This document shows, piece by piece, positions 1 to 4,248 of a DNA stretch of 6,109 bases. The notes under the pieces were generated by a model, which saw only the letters and a program-made list of their open reading frames with translations, did not search any database and was not told where the DNA came from. The DNA lies in assembly GCA_027314825.1 (NCBI GenBank), contig DAHVAB010000163.1, forward strand, positions 1 to 6,109, given 5' to 3'. The DNA is from Solirubrobacterales bacterium (GTDB lineage Bacteria; Actinomycetota; Thermoleophilia; Solirubrobacterales; Solirubrobacteraceae). Both the position numbers and the translations under genes were made by a program. How positions within the stretch are numbered: the stretch's first letter is position 1; each line of letters begins with the position of its first letter.

Positions 1-408
1 GTCCCGCGCGCGGGTGGCCAGGCGCATGTGCTCGCCAGCGGCATCGATCTGCTCACCAAGCCGATCTTCTCGCCGAACGGTCGTTGGGTCGCCTTTTCCG
101 GAACCTTTCAGAAGAATACCGATGTGTACGTGGTGCGCGCCGGCGGCGGCAGGGAGGGGGAGAGCTTTCCGAGCATGGGCGAGCGGATCCCGATCGGGCG
201 CCGTCCCGAGTCAGACGTGTTCCTCGACGATGTGACCGTCTCACGCGACCATGCCGTGCTGGTGAGCCGAGGCGAGCAGTGGCACATCGACGATTGCGGC
301 TCGCTGAACGGCACCTACGTGAACCGCTCGCGGATCGACTCTCAGCCGCTCCATGAAGGCGATGAGCTGCAGATCGGCAAGTACAAGCTGACCCTGATCC
401 TGCGCTGA
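1..408 (+). CDS. FHA-domain protein, GarA-like, 5'-truncated; visible N-part resembles a Tricorn/TolB propeller repeat
   Basis: The reading frame is open from base 1, so the gene starts outside the window; 135 residues are visible. Residues about 51-135 form a forkhead-associated (FHA) domain, a phosphothreonine-binding module. The diagnostic residues are present: GRRPESD (66-72), VSRDH (80-84) and GSLNGTYVN (100-108), followed by GDELQIGKYKL near the C-terminus. The block DVFLDDVTVSR plus GSLNGTYVN is very close to actinobacterial GarA/OdhI (Rv1827 type), which bind and regulate 2-oxoglutarate and glutamate enzymes when not phosphorylated by Ser/Thr kinases. Residues 21-50 do not fit a GarA N-terminus: PIFSPNGRWVAFSG followed by NTDVYVV is the pattern of a PD40 propeller blade from Tricorn/TolB-like proteins. 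No ETTSVF-type phospho-motif is visible. The stop overlaps the next start (TGATG), implying translational coupling. The FHA call is firm; the role and the true N-terminus are not. Confidence 0.85.
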   Translation, partial: VPRAGGQAHVLASGIDLLTKPIFSPNGRWVAFSGTFQKNTDVYVVRAGGGREGESFPSMGERIPIGRRPESDVFLDDVTVSRDHAVLVSRGEQWHIDDCGSLNGTYVNRSRIDSQPLHEGDELQIGKYKLTLILR

Positions 409-1229
409 TGTCCACTCCCGAGGCACAGATCGAGGAGCTCCAGGCCGGCCTGGAGATGCAGCTCCCTGCCGCTGGCGAGCCGGACCCGGATCCCGATCCG
501 GAGTCCCAGCCGGCCGCGATGCGGCCGAAGTCGATGACGATCGGCGCCGTCTGCAAGGCTCTCTCGCAGGAGTTCCCGGACATCTCGATCTCCAAGATCC
601 GCTACCTGGAGGAGCAGAAGCTGCTCTCGCCCCGCCGCACACCCGGTGGCTACCGGCTCTACACCCAGGCCGATGTGGCGCGGTTGCGCACGATCCTGAG
701 GATGCAGCGCGACGAGTTCCTGCCGCTGCGGGTGATCCGCCAGGAGCTTGCCGCCGGACGCTCCGACGCGGCCTCGCCGACTGAGGGCTCGGCGCCGGCG
801 CGCGACGGCATGCGCCCGTGGCGAAGCAGCGTGAGCGTGAGCCAGTCATCGGGCGCGCGCTACACCCTCCAGGAAGTGCTGCAGGAGACCCGGGCTGAGG
901 AGGCGCTGGTCTCCGAGCTCGAAGAGTACGGGGTGATCAAAGGCCAGCTCCGCGGCGGCGTGCGCTGCTTCGACGAGACCGAACGGGAGATCATCGGAGC
1001 CGTCGCCGAGCTCGCCCGCTACGGCGTCGGCGGCCGCAACCTGCGGATCTTCCGCACCTCCGCCGACCGCGAGGCGGGCCTGCTGCAGCAGATGCTGGCG
1101 CCGGCCCTGCGCTCGCGCAACCCGCAACGGCGCAAGGAGGCGGTCCAGGCGCTGGAGAGCCTGGCGGCCGTCACCACGCACCTCAAGCACCTGCTGCTCG
1201 TCCGCGACCTCCGCAAGATCCTCGGCTGA
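408..1229 (+). CDS. MerR-family transcriptional regulator, FtsR/Rv1828-like
   Basis: A 273-residue DNA-binding regulator. A low-complexity acidic leader (DPDPDPES, residues 26-33) precedes a MerR winged helix-turn-helix at about 43-116: MTIGAVCKAL, then ISISKIRYLEEQKLLSPRR, GGYRLYTQADVARL and LPLRVIRQEL. The FPDISISKIRYLE form, rather than the usual RYYE, is typical of the actinobacterial Rv1828/FtsR group; FtsR activates ftsZ in Corynebacterium. After a Ser/Ala-rich linker (118-149), a second domain (151-272) contains YTLQEVLQET, LEEYGVIKG, the segment NLRIFRTSADREAGLLQQ, and RSRNPQRRKEAV, again as in Rv1828. No cysteine cluster for metal sensing is seen, and Cys49 and Cys187 are isolated. 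The ATG shares its A with the stop of the FHA gene and has no Shine-Dalgarno sequence, so reinitiation is likely. The adjacent FHA-MerR order matches Rv1827-Rv1828. The family is sure; its targets here are unknown. Confidence 0.93.
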   Translation: MSTPEAQIEELQAGLEMQLPAAGEPDPDPDPESQPAAMRPKSMTIGAVCKALSQEFPDISISKIRYLEEQKLLSPRRTPGGYRLYTQADVARLRTILRMQRDEFLPLRVIRQELAAGRSDAASPTEGSAPARDGMRPWRSSVSVSQSSGARYTLQEVLQETRAEEALVSELEEYGVIKGQLRGGVRCFDETEREIIGAVAELARYGVGGRNLRIFRTSADREAGLLQQMLAPALRSRNPQRRKEAVQALESLAAVTTHLKHLLLVRDLRKILG

Positions 1230-1236
1230 CGCCGAT

Positions 1237-1770
1237 ATGGCGGGCGCATTGACAGACCTGCGGGCGCTGATCCGCGACGTGCCGGACTTTCCCAAGCCGG
1301 GGATCGTCTTCAAGGACGTGAGCCCGCTGCTGGCTCACCCGCAGGCCCTCGCCGACGCGGTGGAGGGCCTGGCCGAGCGGGCGAGCGGGATGCGCGTCGA
1401 TTGCGTGCTCGCGGCCGAGGCGCGCGGGTTCCTGCTCGGGCCCGCCCTCGCCCTGAGGCTCGGCGCCGGCTTCCTGCTCGCACGCAAGCCGGGCAGGCTG
1501 CCCGCGCGGACGATCGCGGCCGAGTATGCGCTGGAGTACGGCAGCGACGCGCTGGAGCTGCACGCGGATGCGGTACCGTCCGGCGCGCGGGTCCTGGTCC
1601 ACGACGACCTGCTCGCCACCGGGGGAACCGCGGGCGCGCTCTGCGAGCTGGTGGATCGCGCCGGGGGCGAGGTCGTGGGATGCAGCTTCCTGGTGGAGCT
1701 CGCCTTCCTGGGCGGGCGGGCCAGGCTCGCGCCCCACACGACGCATTCGCTGCTGCGCTACGACTCATAG
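1237..1770 (+). CDS. apt: Adenine phosphoribosyltransferase
   Basis: A 177-residue protein, full length for the family. It converts adenine and PRPP to AMP and pyrophosphate (purine salvage, cytoplasm). Visible signatures are DVPDFPKPGIVFKDVSPLL (14-32), the core AEARGFLLGPALA (60-72), RKPGRLPARTIAAEYALEYG (83-102), and the PRPP-binding loop VLVHDDLLATGGTAGA (119-134) with both acidic residues and the ATGGT turn. GGEVVGCSFLVEL and FLGGR follow in the expected place. His122 stands where Val is common; I do not regard it as damaging. The start lies 7 bp after the MerR stop. No Shine-Dalgarno sequence is visible, so translation probably relies on coupling to the upstream gene. In many actinobacteria apt sits beside secDF and relA; here it follows a MerR regulator, and I see no functional link beyond shared transcription. 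Confidence 0.95.
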   Translation: MAGALTDLRALIRDVPDFPKPGIVFKDVSPLLAHPQALADAVEGLAERASGMRVDCVLAAEARGFLLGPALALRLGAGFLLARKPGRLPARTIAAEYALEYGSDALELHADAVPSGARVLVHDDLLATGGTAGALCELVDRAGGEVVGCSFLVELAFLGGRARLAPHTTHSLLRYDS

Positions 1771-1879
1771 GCGGCGGACCGCACGCCGGCTCGGCCGGGG
1801 CGGGGCGGACGCAGCGACAGGCGGCGAGCCGAAGAGCACGACAGCCGGTTTGTGCAGGGAAAGCGAAGGGAGCCAGACG
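1771..1879 (+). promoter_or_regulatory. Intergenic leader with Shine-Dalgarno for the SRPBCC gene
   Basis: This 109-bp gap separates apt from the SRPBCC gene. AAGGGAG at 1866-1872 lies 7 nt before the ATG at 1880 and is the clearest ribosome binding site in the window, which fixes that start. A small inverted repeat, CCGGC-tcg-GCCGG (1786-1798), lies just after the apt stop. It could be a weak hairpin but has no T-run. I see no convincing -35/-10 pair. Whether transcription restarts here is therefore undecided, although the gap size and the strong RBS would fit a new transcription unit. Confidence 0.5.
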
Positions 1880-2389
1880 ATGCCGACGACGACACGGACC
1901 CGCACGATCGACGCTCCCGCAGCTCAAATCTGGGAGATCGTGCGCGATCCCCACCACCTGCCGCGCTGGTGGCCGCGCGTCACCCGCGTGGAGGGAGTGG
2001 ACGAGCACGCGTTCACCGAGGTGATGCGCAGCGAGCGGGGCCGGATCGTGCGGGCCGACTTCAGGCTCCTGCGCTGCGATGAGAGCGAGATGCGCCTGAT
2101 CTGGGCGCAGCAGATCGAGGGGACTCCGTTTGCGACCGTGCTGGAGTCCGCGGAGACCGAGTTGCGGCTGGGCGCGGCCGACGGCGGGGCGACCGAGGTG
2201 AGCATCACGCTGCACCAGACGCTCCCCGGCTGGCTCTCCAGCCCCGCCCAGGCGCCGGGCAGGCCCGCCGCGGGCGGCGGCGGCCTGCTGAGCAGGTCGC
2301 TGGCCCGCCTCGGCAGCCCGATGGTGCGGCGCGCCGCCGTGAGGACGCTCGATGAGGCGCTCGAGGGCCTTGCCCAGATCGCAGGCTGA
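1880..2389 (+). CDS. SRPBCC (START/Bet v1-like) family protein
   Basis: A 169-residue soluble protein with no signal peptide. The N-terminal pattern TRTIDAPAAQIWEIVRDPHHLPRWWPRV (residues 7-34, interrupted nowhere) is the classic opening of SRPBCC proteins: a first beta strand, a helix with the IW..V.DP element, then the aromatic PRWWP motif. Alternating strands follow (EVMRSERGRIVRADFRLL, RLIWAQQIEG, ATEVSITLHQ), and a C-terminal helix VRTLDEALEGLAQIAG closes the hydrophobic pocket. A Pro/Ala/Gly-rich loop at about 121-136 (PAQAPGRPAAGGGG) precedes that helix. Members of this superfamily bind or transport hydrophobic ligands, act as cyclases/hydrolases, or serve as polyketide aromatases. Nothing here decides which. 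It sits directly upstream of an AGPS-like FAD oxidase and is probably co-transcribed with it. The start is supported by a good Shine-Dalgarno sequence. Confidence 0.88.
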   Translation: MPTTTRTRTIDAPAAQIWEIVRDPHHLPRWWPRVTRVEGVDEHAFTEVMRSERGRIVRADFRLLRCDESEMRLIWAQQIEGTPFATVLESAETELRLGAADGGATEVSITLHQTLPGWLSSPAQAPGRPAAGGGGLLSRSLARLGSPMVRRAAVRTLDEALEGLAQIAG

Positions 2390-2423
2390 GAATCCCGGTG
2401 GCGATGGCGGCCGGGGCGGTGGC

Positions 2424-4124
2424 ATGCCCGCGCAGAGCGCTGCGCCGATGCGCTGGTGGGGCTGGGGCCGAGATGGTCGCCCGCCGATGCTCGACCGCCG
2501 CGCGCTTCGCGCGATCGCCGGGGAGATCGGCCTCGGCGGAGCGTCGCGGCCGCCGGTCGCCCTGGACGCCGTGCGCCTGGAGGCCCCGACCCTGAGCGAG
2601 TCCGCGGAGGCGGCGTTGCGGGATCTGCTGGGGGCGCAGCGGCTGCGCGCCGACCGCAACGAACGGATCCGGCATGCCGCCGGGCGCAGCTACATGGACC
2701 TGGTGCGTCTGCGATCGGGTGAGCTCAGCCTCCCGGACGGCGCTCCCGGCGCACCTGACGCGGTCGCGCATCCGCGCAGCCGCGAGGAGCTCGCCGCTCT
2801 TCTGGCGGTGTGCGCCCGCCACCGGATCGCCGTCGTGCCCTTCGGCGGCGGCACCTCGGTCGTCGGCGGGCTGACCCCGCTGCGCGGCGAGTGCGACGCG
2901 GTGCTCTGCCTCGACCTCGACCTGATCTGCGCCACCGGGCGCCTCGACGGCGAGTCGATGACGCTCACTGCGGGCGCCGGCCTGCGCGTGGCTGCGGTGG
3001 AGCGCTGGCTCGGCAGCCGGGGGATGACGCTCGGGCACTTCCCGCAATCCTTCGAGCAGGTCTCGCTCGGAGGCTGCGCGGCCACGCGATCGGCCGGCCA
3101 GGCCTCAGGTGGGTACGGGCGCTTCGAGAACATGGTCCTGGGCCTCTCGCTCACGGCCCCGGCCGGGCGCCTCGCGCTGCGAGCCGTGCCCGCCAGCGCC
3201 GCGGGGCCGGATCTGCGCGAGCTCGTGCTCGGCTCGGAGGGGACGCTCGGAGTGATCGACGAGCTGACGCTCAGGGTTCGCCGCGCCCCCGCCGCGCGAC
3301 GGTATGAGGGGATCTTCTTCGGCGACTTCCAGTCGGGCCTGCAGACGCTGCGCGTGCTCGCCCAGGAGGGGCTGACGCCGGCTGTCGCCAGGCTGGCCGA
3401 TGAGCGGGAGACCGCTCTCAGCATGGCGATGGCCTCAGCCGGCGCCGATGGCGGTGGCGCCAGCGCGTTGAAGGATCGGCTCGGACGCGCCTATCTCGGC
3501 GTGCGCGGGTACTCCCGCGGGTGCCTCGCGATCATCGGATATGAGGGGTCCTCCCCGGAACGGGTCCGCCACGCGATGCGCTCGGCGCGCCAGATCGCCC
3601 GCCACCACGAAGGCCTGCCGGTCGGGCACGGCCCGGGGGAGGCATGGCTGGCCGCGCGCTTCGAGGCGCCGTACCTGCGCGACGAGCTGCTCACCCATGG
3701 AGCGATGGTCGAGACGCTGGAGACGGCGACCGTATGGTCGAGCGTGGACGAGCTGCGCCGTGCCGTGAGTGCGGCGATCGCGGCGGCGTTGGCCGGCTGT
3801 GGGACGCCCGGGATTCTCGGCTGCCACGTCTCGCACGTCTATGAGACGGGTGCCAGCCTCTACTTCACCCTCCTCGCCCGCCGGCTGATCGGCGATGAGC
3901 TGCGGCAGTGGCGTGCGGTCAAGGAGGCGGCCGGCGAGGCGATCGCCGCACGGGGGGCGACGATCAGCCATCACCACGCGATCGGCACCGATCACGCCCC
4001 CTGGATGGTCCGGGAGGTCGGCGCCGAGGGGATCGCGACCCTGAGAGCGGTGAAGGCCGAGCTCGACCCGACCGGGATCATGAACCCGGGCAAGCTGCTG
4101 GCGCAACGGCTCAGCCGGACTTGA
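2424..4124 (+). CDS. AGPS-like FAD-binding oxidase (alkyldihydroxyacetonephosphate synthase family)
   Basis: A 566-residue flavoenzyme of the PCMH/VAO fold. The family hallmark RWWGWG is at residues 10-15. The FAD pyrophosphate loop PFGGGTSVVGG is at 139-149, preceded by the AHPRSREELAALL element. LGGCAATRSAGQASGGYG and the second FAD segment GSEGTLGVI (270-278) follow. The C-terminal domain has SHVYETGASLYF (470-481) and ISHHHAIG, with the His triad at 516-518, then DPTGIMNPGKLL near the end. In animal AGPS the equivalent Tyr and His triad take part in swapping the acyl chain of acyl-DHAP for a fatty alcohol, the ether-lipid committing step; FAD is non-redox there. Bacterial relatives are mostly uncharacterised, so ether-lipid synthesis is an inference. 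The start is uncertain. ATG 2424 avoids overlap, and ATG 2448 lies immediately before RWWGWG. ATG 2352 has a better GAGG Shine-Dalgarno (2341-2344) but overlaps the SRPBCC gene by 38 bp. The stop lies in the first copy of a 55-bp tandem repeat. Confidence 0.9.
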   Translation: MPAQSAAPMRWWGWGRDGRPPMLDRRALRAIAGEIGLGGASRPPVALDAVRLEAPTLSESAEAALRDLLGAQRLRADRNERIRHAAGRSYMDLVRLRSGELSLPDGAPGAPDAVAHPRSREELAALLAVCARHRIAVVPFGGGTSVVGGLTPLRGECDAVLCLDLDLICATGRLDGESMTLTAGAGLRVAAVERWLGSRGMTLGHFPQSFEQVSLGGCAATRSAGQASGGYGRFENMVLGLSLTAPAGRLALRAVPASAAGPDLRELVLGSEGTLGVIDELTLRVRRAPAARRYEGIFFGDFQSGLQTLRVLAQEGLTPAVARLADERETALSMAMASAGADGGGASALKDRLGRAYLGVRGYSRGCLAIIGYEGSSPERVRHAMRSARQIARHHEGLPVGHGPGEAWLAARFEAPYLRDELLTHGAMVETLETATVWSSVDELRRAVSAAIAAALAGCGTPGILGCHVSHVYETGASLYFTLLARRLIGDELRQWRAVKEAAGEAIAARGATISHHHAIGTDHAPWMVREVGAEGIATLRAVKAELDPTGIMNPGKLLAQRLSRT

Positions 4125-4140
4125 AGCTGGCGCCGAGCCG
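4107..4140. terminator. Candidate stem-loop in repeat copy 1 at the FAD oxidase stop
   Basis: CGGCTC (4107-4112) pairs with GAGCCG (4135-4140), and GCCGG (4114-4118) pairs with CTGGC (4127-4131) with one G-U. The two helices are separated by a 1x3 internal loop. The 8-base apical loop (4119-4126) contains the oxidase stop codon TGA. No T-run follows on either strand, so intrinsic termination is only possible, not shown. Confidence 0.3.
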
Positions 4141-4161
4141 CCGGGCAGCTTGCTGGCGCAA

Positions 4162-4195
4162 CGGCTCAGCCGGACTTGAAGCTGGCGCCGAGCCG
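4162..4195. terminator. Same candidate stem-loop in repeat copy 2
   Basis: This is the identical 34-base element to that in copy 1, displaced by 55 bp: CGGCTC/GAGCCG outside and GCCGG/CTGGC inside. It lies between the two convergent coding regions and codes for nothing in use. A pure structural or terminator role would be easiest to accept here, but there is no T-run. Confidence 0.3.
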
Positions 4196-4218
4196 CCGGG
4201 CAAGCTGCTGGCGCAACG

Positions 4219-4248
4219 GCTCAGCCGGCTTTGAAGCTGCCGCTGAGC
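4219..4248. terminator. Diverged stem-loop in repeat copy 3 at the end of the minus-strand gene
   Basis: GCTCAGC (4219-4225) and GCTGAGC (4242-4248) form a perfect 7-bp stem. GGC (4227-4229) and GCC (4239-4241) can add three pairs after a one-base bulge. The minus-strand stop (TCA at 4221-4223 on the plus strand) is within the stem. Although copy 3 has six changes relative to copy 1, it still folds, using a partly different register. This could slow or end transcription from either side; no T-run is present. Confidence 0.3.

Noticed and set aside
53..595. Minus-strand frames opposite the FHA and MerR genes (also 241-849 and 846-1313)
   Set aside because: Ser/Arg/Gly-rich with no family pattern; antisense to conserved coding sequence.
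1237..1770. Damaged PRPP loop in apt because of His122
   Set aside because: All acidic and ATGGT residues are intact, and position 122 is not catalytic; treated as a normal variant.
1310..2659. Long open frame on the minus strand across apt, the SRPBCC gene and the start of the FAD oxidase
   Set aside because: Its translation is Arg/Pro/Ala/Ser-rich without any recognisable motif and mirrors three well-supported plus-strand genes; a GC-rich shadow.
4125..4220. A small extra gene or continuation of the FAD oxidase in repeat copies 2 and 3
   Set aside because: The 55-bp unit shifts frame between copies, no start with a ribosome site is present, and each copy merely repeats coding tails.
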